Source: JAEUKQ01 sp964414755
Lineage (GTDB): Bacteria; Pseudomonadota; Alphaproteobacteria; JAEUKQ01
Direction of reading: 5' to 3'
NCBI GenBank assembly: GCA_964414755.1
Contig: CAYPXH010000003.1
Coordinates: 14,281 to 78,280, forward strand
Length of the DNA: 64,000 bases
In this document: piece by piece, positions 34,037 through 42,454 of the stretch
Layout: each line of letters starts with the position of its first letter
How positions within the stretch are numbered: the stretch's first letter is position 1
Position numbers and translations under genes: made by a program
The notes under the pieces: model-generated
Databases searched by the model: none
What the model was told of the DNA's origin: nothing
The model's input: the letters and a program-made list of their open reading frames with translations, nothing else

Positions 34037-34642
34037 TTATTTCAATCCTTCCGCTGTGCGTGCAGCCTTTACCGATGGTCTTTCGCCAACGCGCTTGAAA
34101 AAGGCCTGAAGGGATGGCCATTTATTAAGGTCAACTCCTACATAACCCGACCAGCTGAGAACCGTATACAAATAGGCGTCAGGTGCAGTGAAATCCTGAC
34201 CTAATAAGTAATTATGCTTGGTTAAATGATCGTTAAGGTAATCAAAACGTTTACCTAAATTTTCTTTAACTATTGTTTTATAACTATCTGGAACAGCTGG
34301 GTTAAAAAGTGGTGAAAAACCTTTATGTAATTCTGATGTAATAAAATTTAACCACTCTTGAAGGCGGTAACGTGCCATCGTGCCGGCAGCCGGCGCAAGC
34401 TTGGTTGCAGGGGCTTGATCGGCAATATATTGCATTATAGCAGGACCTTCTGTTAATACTTCACCATTATCCAGTTTTAGGGTTGGTACGTATCCTTTTG
34501 GATTAATTTTGCGGAAATCTTCGCCTTTTTCAGTGGTTTTATTTTTTAAATCTACTTTTTCAATGGTAAATTTGGCTTTACTTTCCTGCAGAAGAATATG
34601 GGGGGCTAGCGAACAAGCACCAGGATTATAATATAATTTCAT
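34037..34642 (-). CDS. gstA: Glutathione S-transferase, beta-class type
   Basis: Conjugates or otherwise uses glutathione in detoxification. The N-terminal thioredoxin-like domain begins MKLYYNPGACSLAPHI, with Cys-10 in the position of the beta-class cysteine. NPKGYVPTL (cis-proline) and TEGPAIMQYIAD bind glutathione. The helical C-terminal domain contains LLGQDFTAPDAYLYTVLSW. The 201-residue length is normal. It is divergent from a MarR regulator, which probably controls it through palindromes in the shared upstream region. The substrate is unknown. Confidence 0.88.
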   Translation of the reverse strand: MKLYYNPGACSLAPHILLQESKAKFTIEKVDLKNKTTEKGEDFRKINPKGYVPTLKLDNGEVLTEGPAIMQYIADQAPATKLAPAAGTMARYRLQEWLNFITSELHKGFSPLFNPAVPDSYKTIVKENLGKRFDYLNDHLTKHNYLLGQDFTAPDAYLYTVLSWSGYVGVDLNKWPSLQAFFKRVGERPSVKAARTAEGLK

Positions 34643-34722
34643 TCGGTATTTTCCTTATAGACCATAAAATTGATATTGATATAACATGTTCTTGCAAAAA
34701 TATCTTTTGTTTGTTAAATTTA

Positions 34723-34734
34723 ATGCAATTGCAT
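34723..34734. promoter_or_regulatory. Palindrome 1 between gst and marR, candidate operator
   Basis: ATGCAATTGCAT, a perfect 12-bp palindrome, 81 bp upstream of the gst start. MarR dimers bind palindromes of this kind, and this one lies in the divergent region. Binding is inferred. Confidence 0.55.
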
Positions 34735-34746
34735 ATTTAAATAATG

Positions 34747-34758
34747 TAAATGCATTTA
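34747..34758. promoter_or_regulatory. Palindrome 2 between gst and marR, candidate operator
   Basis: TAAATGCATTTA, a perfect 12-bp palindrome, centred 24 bp from palindrome 1, with ATTTAAAT between them. Both share an ATGCAT-like half-site core. Lies just before the possible marR starts, where bound repressor would block transcription. Confidence 0.55.
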
Positions 34759-34786
34759 TTTGTCAAGTGGTGCTTGGTGGTATAAA

Positions 34787-35278
34787 GTGGAAAAGAGTGG
34801 CCAAACTGGGTGCTTAGAATACAAGAATGACGGGGTAACTACAGGTGATGTCACGATTACTACCTGGGTTAAATTGCAACGGTTTGAACGTCATTTGTTG
34901 AATGTCATTGCAAAGAATCTGCGATTAGCGAAGTTGCCACCATTAACATGGCATGATGTTTTATGGGAATTGGAAAAAGCCCCGGGATCGAAGCTGCACC
35001 CATCGCAAATTGAAGAGTTGATATTATTAAGTCAGTATAATGTTTCAAGGCTTATTGATCGGTTGGTTAGTCGAGGATATGTTACCCGAGAAACATGTGG
35101 TGGTGATAAACGGCGTCAGTGGATTATTATTACCGAACAGGGAAGGCAATTACGCCAGAAGATTTGGCCAGTTTATATTCGGTCTATGGAGCAGCATTTC
35201 GCTCAACTTTTATCGGTACATGAAAAAAAACAGCTTGCCGCAATTATTGATAAATTGTTGAGCTTTTCGAGAAAATAG
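34787..35278 (+). CDS. MarR-family transcriptional regulator
   Basis: A winged-helix regulator of the MarR type, usually a repressor released by small phenolic or oxidising compounds. The core shows the dimer helix (FERHLLNVIAKNLRLAKL), LTWHDVLWELEKAPGSKLHPSQIEELILLSQYNVSRLIDRLVSRGYV (in part; the recognition helix region is QYNVSRLIDRL) and the wing GGDKRRQWIIITEQGRQL. I placed the start at GTG 34787 after GGTGG; a TTG at 34760 has no binding site and overlaps a palindrome. Divergence from gst suggests gst as its target. It nearly abuts the convergent next gene. Confidence 0.82.
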   Translation: MEKSGQTGCLEYKNDGVTTGDVTITTWVKLQRFERHLLNVIAKNLRLAKLPPLTWHDVLWELEKAPGSKLHPSQIEELILLSQYNVSRLIDRLVSRGYVTRETCGGDKRRQWIIITEQGRQLRQKIWPVYIRSMEQHFAQLLSVHEKKQLAAIIDKLLSFSRK

Positions 35279-35285
35279 TTGTTGT

Positions 35286-35948
35286 TTACGGGATATATTG
35301 TTTGCTGATAAAGCCATAAAGCGTCATACTGCTGGCAAGATTGACAACATGAAATAAAACCAAGTTATTTTTTTCAGAGAATTCTGCAACGAATGTGTCA
35401 GGTATTAATGTCTCAATTTTAATCGCAAGCCACAAAATGTTCTTACAATCAAGCAATGTCTGCCATTTTAAATCTGACTCGGACGATACATGTGGCGTAT
35501 ATTCAACAAAAATAGCATCAAAACGGCCTGGTATCATGGCTACATCACTTTTGCTTGGTTCTTTTGGGAAGCTAGCCCATGCATAAACCGTGTTACAAAC
35601 AGTCTGTTTTACTTCGGGGTGAATAAAACCAAACAAAGCAGCCTTATGATGAGGTTGTAGGCCCAGTTTTTGTTCTAAAGATTGGGAATTTGTAATTATT
35701 TTTAACCAATTTTTAGTTTGAAGATCGGAAAGTGTTAGCTGAATTTTTCCATACATCGTATCTAATCTAATAGAGTTTCGTTGGGGCTCGAAAGAAATAA
35801 TTTGGTTAAAGCGGATATGTAATGGTTCTTGTCCCTGTAGGTGTAAATGATCACTGGCCAGTTTTGCGGAACCATTGTGCAAGGTACTTTTGCCTATGTG
35901 AAGGAAAGAGCATTCATTAGTCACGGCACAACCCCCATCAAATAACAC
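35286..35948 (-). CDS. Unrecognised protein, 220 aa, possible PH-like N-terminal domain
   Basis: No family recognised. Residues ~15-85 have the alternating strand pattern of a PH/GRAM-like domain (LHIGKSTLHNGSAKLASDHLHL, IRFNQIISFEPQRNSIRLDTMYGKIQLTL, each quoted in part), followed by a helix NWLKIITNSQSLEQKLGL. The second half has strands around FDAIFVEYTP and NILWLAIKIETLIP. No signal peptide or membrane segment is seen, so it is probably cytosolic. It converges on marR with a 7-bp gap and stands 249 bp from the exported-protein genes in the opposite direction. The domain guess is an inference. Confidence 0.6.
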   Translation of the reverse strand: MLFDGGCAVTNECSFLHIGKSTLHNGSAKLASDHLHLQGQEPLHIRFNQIISFEPQRNSIRLDTMYGKIQLTLSDLQTKNWLKIITNSQSLEQKLGLQPHHKAALFGFIHPEVKQTVCNTVYAWASFPKEPSKSDVAMIPGRFDAIFVEYTPHVSSESDLKWQTLLDCKNILWLAIKIETLIPDTFVAEFSEKNNLVLFHVVNLASSMTLYGFISKQYIP

Positions 35949-36197
35949 TTACATTTTTATGATAATTTTTAGCAAATTATAAATAATATTTATAAACTTA
36001 AAAGATATATTTTAGCCATAATTTTGCCACATTTTGATGATCCAATCCAAAATAGCTTTTTAGGCAGAAGGCGAAGCCATTTATACTTGTTTGGTTGAAG
36101 CGTATTAGATAGTTTTGACATATTTAATCATGTTATGACACACTTAGCATACGTCGCACGGGGTAACACGGTTAAAGTTTGAACTTAAGGGGATAAA

Positions 36198-37730
36198 ATG
36201 AAAAGAATTTTGTTATTAACAACCATCATGGGTGGTATTTGGGCAACCAGTGTAGCGCAAGCGCAGCAGCAAATTACCAGTGTGGAAGCGCAGCCAATCG
36301 CAATTACAATTCCGGCGGATATTTTAAAGAACTACGATCTTCAAAGTTGTGCATTTCTGCAATCAGCAAATAAACAGCAATTATTCTGGCAATGTGTTAT
36401 GGAACCTTCTTATGCATTAACGTCTAATGTTTCTGACATTAGTGATAATAAAGACGGTGCAACCAGGGAAGAAGCATTATCAATGTCATCCGGGGCTGAT
36501 CAAGCCCAAGCGAAACAAGATAATCAGATAGAAACAACAGCCCCAACTCCTGCAATTGTTCCTGAATTGGCCGGTGGGTTAACGAGCTCTGCTGATGCAT
36601 CAGCAGACGAGTCGGCGGAAGCAGAGATTGAAGGCTGTGGTGGGGATGAATGGACGCCTGTTGCCCTGTGGTTAGGAAAGATTGATACAAATTTTAACCT
36701 GGAACAGAGTTTGTTTTTTAATGAAGGAATTTTAACAGAAAAGTCTTTTACCACTTTTATGCATGTTAATGATGATGGTGAATTATTTGCCACGCCAATA
36801 ATTTTTGACGATTTAGCGGCAGGGGTCTATCACACAGAAATTCTAAAAGTTACACTAACGAATAATATGCCAGCCAGCTTTGAAAAAAAGGCACATGTAA
36901 AGGATGAGTCGGAAATTGTTTTTTTATCTGACGGGGATCAGTTAATTATTCAGAGAGATGGCGATGGTACTAGAGACATTAAAAAATTGCACCAATTTCA
37001 AGAAGTTGATTGGCTTGACAGAAGCCGAATTACCACTTTGGGTACAGGCACTGCAACAATTATTGAACGGCCAAACACAAACCTATTATTATATGTGCCG
37101 ATTACAGTTACTACAGAGAATCAAGCTAAAGTCGATGCGATCATCAAACAAAACAACCCAAATTATAATCGATTTGGGTATGCCCAAAATGAAGAAAAAG
37201 CCCAAGAATCAAGCCTTATTATGTGCTTGTCGCCAAATGGGGTACATCAAGCATCCGCTATAATCCCGGAAGCTGATATTGAGAAATTAGTTGCCATGCA
37301 AGATAACAGGGTCAGTCTTCTTATGGTTGATCAGAATAAAATATTCATCCGAAGCATTGACAATAATTGCCATGTATCATCCACGCAAGCAGTTGAATTG
37401 CCGGTTAGTCAATTTGATCAAGAAGGAGCATTATTAGAAAAAGATGATGATGCGATATTTTTACATCGGGTAATTCCCATGCCTGATCAAAGCTTGGCTA
37501 TTTTATATGTGCAGCCCGCAATTCTGCAACACCACCATTTAGTGCGGATTGACCGTAATGGTCGGGTTGTTCAGAAGGTTAACCTTGATAGTATTATGGA
37601 TGGCCACGATCAGCGGACTATAGGGCTAGATATAATAGGTGTTCCCGGTAAGCAGGAATTAATCATTTCTGTCTCACCCCCATATTTTGAAGAAATGACG
37701 CCAAAACTATATAAGGTTAATTTTGATTAG
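36198..37730 (+). CDS. Exported protein of an unnamed family, copy 1
   Basis: A 510-residue protein with a clear signal peptide (MKRILLLTTIMGGIWATSVAQA). Right after it is a short cysteine motif, LQSCAFLQSANKQQLFWQC, which recurs in the next two genes. Residues ~75-145 are a low-complexity, acidic, Ser/Ala-rich linker. The rest is a run of short beta strands with D/N-rich turns (IIFDDLAAGVYHTEILKV, LLLYVPITVTT, HLVRIDRNGRVVQKV), consistent with a beta-propeller. The fold is inferred. AAGGGGAT precedes the ATG. It leads a run of three like-sized genes. Function is unknown; periplasmic or outer-surface location is likely. Confidence 0.7.
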   Translation: MKRILLLTTIMGGIWATSVAQAQQQITSVEAQPIAITIPADILKNYDLQSCAFLQSANKQQLFWQCVMEPSYALTSNVSDISDNKDGATREEALSMSSGADQAQAKQDNQIETTAPTPAIVPELAGGLTSSADASADESAEAEIEGCGGDEWTPVALWLGKIDTNFNLEQSLFFNEGILTEKSFTTFMHVNDDGELFATPIIFDDLAAGVYHTEILKVTLTNNMPASFEKKAHVKDESEIVFLSDGDQLIIQRDGDGTRDIKKLHQFQEVDWLDRSRITTLGTGTATIIERPNTNLLLYVPITVTTENQAKVDAIIKQNNPNYNRFGYAQNEEKAQESSLIMCLSPNGVHQASAIIPEADIEKLVAMQDNRVSLLMVDQNKIFIRSIDNNCHVSSTQAVELPVSQFDQEGALLEKDDDAIFLHRVIPMPDQSLAILYVQPAILQHHHLVRIDRNGRVVQKVNLDSIMDGHDQRTIGLDIIGVPGKQELIISVSPPYFEEMTPKLYKVNFD

Positions 37731-37776
37731 GACAGGTATGTAATAGGATTGATATGATGCTCGTAAGGATGTCATT

Positions 37777-39180
37777 ATGGCGCGAAGAATATTTTTTATT
37801 GTTGGGATTCTGATCAGTTTTTTGAGTAAGCAACTATGTGCCGAGCATCCGTTGCGTGCGCCCCTAATGTTAGGGTCTATTAAGCAACCCGAGATATTAG
37901 CCTGCGATCTTAATCAATTTAACAATAGATTTTTATGGTCTTGTGTTGTGGCGGATCAAGATAAAAATGGAGTGAGAAACAAAAATTATCTAGCCATAGC
38001 GCAGCTTACGGCAGATGGACAAATCATTGGAGAATATCAAATATTTGCCCTTGATAGCCACGACAGTAAATCAATACGCATTCTGGACCAGGCAGATTAT
38101 TCTTTCTTGCCTATAAAGAATAGCCGTCTTCTGAAGCAGCAAATCCCACTACTTTATGTACAAGATGGGAACGAAATTAAGGTATATGAGCGTTCAGAAA
38201 GTGTTGGCCAATGGTATTTAAAGTTTAGGGTTAGCGCACGAATTGATCAAACAGACGCCAAGCAAATAGTATTTGGTGGCCTAAAGCATCATCCTGGCAG
38301 CGGTAATTTTGTTATTTGGAATTATGTGTATGATCAATATGACTCGATTATAAAGACGCAATTTAGGTTTTACGATAATCTAGGACATTTACTATCAGAA
38401 ATTGTTGACGAGGGTGACACTACGCGTAATAGAATTTTATGGCGTAATTTGGCACCATTAATAGATGGAAAATGGTTAGTATTAGCCTTGGATTCTTTTT
38501 TCGTACATGATTATATAACGTTACCCAATGATTGCGATAGTCTTTCAGAACGTGGATTGTTGCCGCAAGATTTTACCGAATGTACAGAACAATCCTTATC
38601 GGATGGTACGGAAGAACAGGTTGTTTTGCCCTATACATGGGAATTTCAAGATAACTCTGTTGCATGTTGGAAGGATGGTCAGCCATTACGTGATGATGCG
38701 TATAATTCGTTGGGTGGCCGATTAGTTACCATTCTTCAGGGGCAATCAAAGACAATATTAGCGGTATATAACCAGGGCGACACCATCAATTTAAACATTT
38801 TTGCTATCAATGAATGCCAAGATATTCAGAATACTCATAATCTTGCGGTTCAAAAGGAACAAAGGCTCACTTTACCCAATGTTCAGGAAGCTTTTTTATT
38901 GCCAGATGGTAATTTGTTGCTTGCACAATTATCGCAAGAAACAAAAAAATTATTTATTTGGCAATATAATCTGGCAACAGATAAGCAATTAACCAGAATC
39001 TCTACTATCGATTACCTTGTTCCTATTTCTCAAGAGATAATTTTGGGAACAGTAACAACTGAAGAACCAAAAATCATATTTGGTCAGGATGAAACCGGTT
39101 TGAAAATATCTGTAGCCATATTTTATCCGGGACTAAGCCCATTAGCAGAAAATATGCCAATTTTTTACCAACTTCCCTAG
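37777..39180 (+). CDS. Exported protein of an unnamed family, copy 2
   Basis: A 467-residue protein with a signal peptide ending near QLCAEHP. The shared N-terminal cysteine motif reads ILACDLNQFNNRFLWSCVV. Strand-turn repeats follow, such as YLAIAQLTADGQIIGEYQIF, LLYVQDGNEIKVYERS and AFLLPDGNLLLAQL, again propeller-like. A pair of cysteines occurs mid-protein (LPNDCDSLSERG and DFTECTEQ), perhaps forming a disulphide. It starts 46 bp after copy 1, with AAGGA before the ATG, so the genes probably form an operon. Overall identity to copies 1 and 3 is low by eye. Confidence 0.7.
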   Translation: MARRIFFIVGILISFLSKQLCAEHPLRAPLMLGSIKQPEILACDLNQFNNRFLWSCVVADQDKNGVRNKNYLAIAQLTADGQIIGEYQIFALDSHDSKSIRILDQADYSFLPIKNSRLLKQQIPLLYVQDGNEIKVYERSESVGQWYLKFRVSARIDQTDAKQIVFGGLKHHPGSGNFVIWNYVYDQYDSIIKTQFRFYDNLGHLLSEIVDEGDTTRNRILWRNLAPLIDGKWLVLALDSFFVHDYITLPNDCDSLSERGLLPQDFTECTEQSLSDGTEEQVVLPYTWEFQDNSVACWKDGQPLRDDAYNSLGGRLVTILQGQSKTILAVYNQGDTINLNIFAINECQDIQNTHNLAVQKEQRLTLPNVQEAFLLPDGNLLLAQLSQETKKLFIWQYNLATDKQLTRISTIDYLVPISQEIILGTVTTEEPKIIFGQDETGLKISVAIFYPGLSPLAENMPIFYQLP

Positions 39181-39256
39181 ATTTTAAATTGTGTTAGAAT
39201 AGCGCTTAAGTAACAGTCTTTTGCTTTAACAATAAAAATGTGTAAGGAAATAAGGC

Positions 39257-40636
39257 ATGATGGATTTTGTTAGCAGGAAAAAGTATGTTCTTTTCGGCAT
39301 CCTCGGGTTTTTTGCGTTCTTTGGCGGTGTGACCATTGGTTATGCACAAACAACCCCACAAATAATTCCGTATCATGCTGAAACAAACAAGCAAAACTAT
39401 GCCCCAGATTATTGTGAATTGGATGGATTGGGAAAGCATGCAATTTTCACCTGTTTGATGACCGAAAAATTAAAAATGCAGGCGCGGTTGCCACGGTCGC
39501 ATCTTAGCATTTCTTTTCTAGAACCAGGTAAACGCCCATGGATCTTAAACCATGATGCTTTAATAAAGCAGAATTTACAGAAAATTTTAGCGGTTTCAAG
39601 CAACGGCTTGATATTAGTAGTTGGGGGTCAAACACAAAATCGGCTTGTTGCATTAGACCCTGTTACCCAAAAAATTATGTGGCAGTCCGATGAATTTCAG
39701 CATGCATTTAAAGCAGCTTCAGCCGCAGATGGAGACTTTATCTTATTAGAATTACGTCATGGGCAAAATTGGAATGCAGACAGTTTTGCTGTTCATAAGC
39801 TGGATAAAAGTGGCAAGAAAACATGGTTTTATCTTGATCATCAGATTACGGGCTTTAGCAATGCTGTTAAAGCCAAGCAAAGCGTTGCAGGAATGCAGAT
39901 CAATAAAAATTTAATGGTGAGGCCCGATGGACAGATAGTGGTTTTGGGCCAAGCGTGGCAACCTAAAAAAGGTTCTTCTCAGGGTTCATTTGGGGTTTTT
40001 GCCCTGTGCCTGGATACTAAAGGGCAGAAACAAGGACAGATTTTCCTAGAAAACAGGGATTGGCAACAGCCGGTGATGAACAATCAGGGGCAGGTTGTTT
40101 TGGTAGATCAAACAATTATGTATGATACGGATTGGTTGAGGTTAACAACCCTTGATGCTAAATGTCGGGTAATAGCAGAAAAAACCTATGCAGGGTGGCA
40201 GCCAGGCAATCCATCAGTTGGTGATGCGCCATTAGTTGCCCATCTGCCAATTTTAGTGCCTTCAAAACGAAATGATGGGTTTTGGGCAATTTATCCAGCT
40301 TGGGAGCAAGCTGATACACCAAAGAAAAATACCGCACAAGGTGCCATATTTCATGGGCAAATAATGAGTGCTTTTTTAAATAATAGCGGTAAGGTTGACA
40401 AGGTTATTTCGTTAACTAATCAAAAACCACTGATGGTATGTGATTATCAGAATACAGATGATTGGAGTGCTTTAAAACCCATCTTGCGCGAAAGCCTGGT
40501 ACTTAGCGCAACTAGGACGGATAAAAATTATGTGATATCAGTTTTTGCCGCTGATTCGGGGATATGCAAAATGTTATTGTTTCCAACATTAAAATATCAT
40601 GTAACAAATCCGGCTTACCTAATTTTTTGGCAGTAG
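39257..40636 (+). CDS. Exported protein of an unnamed family, copy 3
   Basis: A 459-residue protein with a hydrophobic signal region (VLFGILGFFAFFGGVTIGYAQ). The shared cysteine motif is weaker: DYCELDGLGKHAIFTCLM. The body contains the clearest propeller-type blade, NRLVALDPVTQKIMWQSDEF, of the kind found in PQQ-like repeats, and other strand-turn units (FALCLDTKGQKQGQIFLE, RLTTLDAKCRVIAEKTY). It starts 76 bp after copy 2 with AAGG before the ATG. ccrM follows on the same strand after 128 bp but is probably separate. Function is unknown. Confidence 0.7.
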   Translation: MMDFVSRKKYVLFGILGFFAFFGGVTIGYAQTTPQIIPYHAETNKQNYAPDYCELDGLGKHAIFTCLMTEKLKMQARLPRSHLSISFLEPGKRPWILNHDALIKQNLQKILAVSSNGLILVVGGQTQNRLVALDPVTQKIMWQSDEFQHAFKAASAADGDFILLELRHGQNWNADSFAVHKLDKSGKKTWFYLDHQITGFSNAVKAKQSVAGMQINKNLMVRPDGQIVVLGQAWQPKKGSSQGSFGVFALCLDTKGQKQGQIFLENRDWQQPVMNNQGQVVLVDQTIMYDTDWLRLTTLDAKCRVIAEKTYAGWQPGNPSVGDAPLVAHLPILVPSKRNDGFWAIYPAWEQADTPKKNTAQGAIFHGQIMSAFLNNSGKVDKVISLTNQKPLMVCDYQNTDDWSALKPILRESLVLSATRTDKNYVISVFAADSGICKMLLFPTLKYHVTNPAYLIFWQ

Positions 40637-40764
40637 TAATAATCGCTTAATATTGATTGAAAGATTGATGTGATAAGTTGTTTAAAAGTAGATAGACTTT
40701 ATGTTACGGTTCAGTCAACAATTCGTTATTCGGTTAGCTTTTAAACAGGATAAGATATTAGTTG

Positions 40765-41874
40765 ATGCAGGCAGGACTTAAGCTTGACACCATTTTTCTT
40801 GGTGATTGTATTACCGGAATGAATGGTCTTCCCGAGAAGTGCGTTGATGTTGTTTTTGCCGACCCCCCTTATAACATGCAGCTGGGGGGCGAGCTTAGGC
40901 GCCCTGATAGTACTATTGTAGATGGGGTGTCCGATATTTGGGATAAATTTGCTTCTTTTGAAGAATATGATCGTTTCACAAAATCTTGGCTTGCAGCAGC
41001 ACACCGCGTCTTAAAAGATGATGGAACAATCTGGGTTATCGGCTCTTATCATAATATTTTCAGGGTAGGGGCCATGATGATGGATTTAGGTTTTTGGATC
41101 CTGAATGATGTTATATGGCACAAAACAAATCCCATGCCCAATTTTCAGGGGACACGTTTTCAAAGTGCTACTGAGACATTAATTTGGGCTAAAAAAACGG
41201 CACACCAAAAAAAATATTATTTTGCTTATCAAGCCATGAAACATTTAAATGAAGATCGGCAGATGCAAAATGTTTGGCATATACCAATTTGCCAAGGGGA
41301 AGAAAGGTTAAAAATTGACGGACGCAAGGCACATTCAACTCAAAAGCCAGAACAGTTATTATATAGGGTGATTGCGGCTTCGACCAAACCGGGGCAAATT
41401 ATTCTGGATCCATTTATGGGTACTGGTACAACGGCTGCGGTGGCCAAAAGAATGGCCAGGCGATTTATCGGATTTGAAAGGCATGAAGAATATTTAACCG
41501 TTGCACGGCAAAGGCTTAAGAAAGTTCAACCTGATCCAGCCTCGATTGAATTTTTTGAAACCCGTTCGCGTCGTGAACAACCAAGGGTTAAATTCGGTGC
41601 CTTAATTGAAAGTGGTTTGTTAAAAATTGGTCAAAGCCTTTATTGTCCAAAAGGTTCTTATCGTGCTTTGGTTAAGGCAGATGGAACTTTGATAATAGAT
41701 AAGGGGGTTTTTTCAATTCATGCTGCCGCAGCCCAAATACAAGGCAAAGCATCCAGTAATGGGTGGGATTTTTGGCATATTATTCTAGCCGACGGACAAA
41801 AACAGCCGATTGATTATTTAAGGCAGGTTTATTTAGCACGTCAGCCAAACTTACCCGGATTATTTATAACCTAA
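40765..41874 (+). CDS. ccrM: CcrM-type GANTC adenine-N6 DNA methyltransferase
   Basis: A beta-class methyltransferase that, in alphaproteobacteria, methylates A in GANTC and links gene expression to the cell cycle. Motif IV is DPPY at residues 33-36 (VVFADPPYNMQL), followed later by the AdoMet motif DPFMGTGTT at ~215-223. Between them is the CcrM-type block VIGSYHNIFRVG and WHKTNPMPNFQGTRF. The C-terminal ~100 residues, with FGALIESGLLKIGQSLY, are the extra domain of CcrM. I chose the ATG at 40765; a TTG precedes it directly. The product has 369 residues. No restriction enzyme gene is near, as expected of the solitary enzyme. Confidence 0.93.
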   Translation: MQAGLKLDTIFLGDCITGMNGLPEKCVDVVFADPPYNMQLGGELRRPDSTIVDGVSDIWDKFASFEEYDRFTKSWLAAAHRVLKDDGTIWVIGSYHNIFRVGAMMMDLGFWILNDVIWHKTNPMPNFQGTRFQSATETLIWAKKTAHQKKYYFAYQAMKHLNEDRQMQNVWHIPICQGEERLKIDGRKAHSTQKPEQLLYRVIAASTKPGQIILDPFMGTGTTAAVAKRMARRFIGFERHEEYLTVARQRLKKVQPDPASIEFFETRSRREQPRVKFGALIESGLLKIGQSLYCPKGSYRALVKADGTLIIDKGVFSIHAAAAQIQGKASSNGWDFWHIILADGQKQPIDYLRQVYLARQPNLPGLFIT

Positions 41875-41900
41875 GAAAATAATCACTGCAAACAAAAACA

Positions 41901-41926
41901 GTTTTATTAATCGGAATTAATAAAAC
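41901..41926. repeat. AT-rich inverted repeat after ccrM, possible terminator
   Basis: A perfect 11-bp stem, GTTTTATTAAT with ATTAATAAAAC, and a 4-nt CGGA loop, between the convergent ccrM and small XRE genes. It is low in GC and lacks a clean T-run, so termination would be weak; position between convergent genes supports that use. Confidence 0.45.
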
Positions 41927-41978
41927 CAGTTTATGCGAAAGCGAAATAAAAGTTATCTTGTATCAAAAATATTTTGAA

Positions 41979-42209
41979 TTATGACTCATAAAAAGTTAAT
42001 AAATCAACTGCCGAAGTTTGTAATGCACCCGCCAAAGTTTCTAAAGTGCTTAGGGTGATATTACGCTCACCACGTTCAACTGACCCTATATAAGTACGGT
42101 GTAGGCCGCATATATAGGCAAGCTCTTCTTGCGAGAGTCGCAATAACTTTCTTTTGCGTCGTAAATTTTGCGACAAAATTTTTTGCAGAGGCGGTAAATA
42201 ATTTTTCAT
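41979..42209 (-). CDS. Small XRE-family DNA-binding regulator, 76 aa
   Basis: A single helix-turn-helix domain of the XRE/Cro type: NLRRKRKLLRLSQEELAYICGLHRTYIGSVERGERNITLSTLETLAGAL is the HTH core (in part; SQEELAYICGLHRTYIGSVERG). This size and the HRTYIGSVERGERN block resemble controller proteins of restriction-modification systems and small chromosomal repressors. It converges on ccrM and diverges from a larger XRE gene, with inverted repeats between. Whether it controls ccrM, the other regulator or itself is not shown. Confidence 0.8.
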   Translation of the reverse strand: MKNYLPPLQKILSQNLRRKRKLLRLSQEELAYICGLHRTYIGSVERGERNITLSTLETLAGALQTSAVDLLTFYES

Positions 42210-42290
42210 TAAGATATGAATAAATAATTTTATAAAAACATTTTAACTATACAATAAAATTATATTCTAGGACAGACAATATCGCCTTTT

Positions 42291-42304
42291 TAGTCTACAG
42301 ACTA
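42291..42304. promoter_or_regulatory. Inverted repeat A between the two XRE genes
   Basis: TAGTCT-AC-AGACTA: 6-bp arms and a 2-bp spacer, the size of an XRE dimer site. Candidate operator by position between divergent regulator genes. Confidence 0.4.
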
Positions 42305-42324
42305 TAAGTAGCTTAAACGTCTTG

Positions 42325-42339
42325 TCCGGAAATACCGGA
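42325..42339. promoter_or_regulatory. Inverted repeat B between the two XRE genes
   Basis: TCCGG-AAATA-CCGGA: 5-bp GC-rich arms and a 5-bp spacer in otherwise AT-rich DNA, about 115 bp before the larger XRE start. Candidate operator; the GC-rich arms stand out from the background. Confidence 0.4.
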
Positions 42340-42454
42340 AATAAATGGCATGAAAATTTAGCAAACCTTGTGGGCTATAATCTAAATATGACCCAAATTG
42401 TTTATTATGCTGGATAAATACCAAATTTTAATTTGTATAAGGAAACTTAATATC

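Noticed and set aside
36198..40636. The three exported proteins as PQQ-dependent dehydrogenases
   Set aside because: Only one blade-like motif in copy 3 resembles PQQ repeats; catalytic and cofactor residues are not seen.
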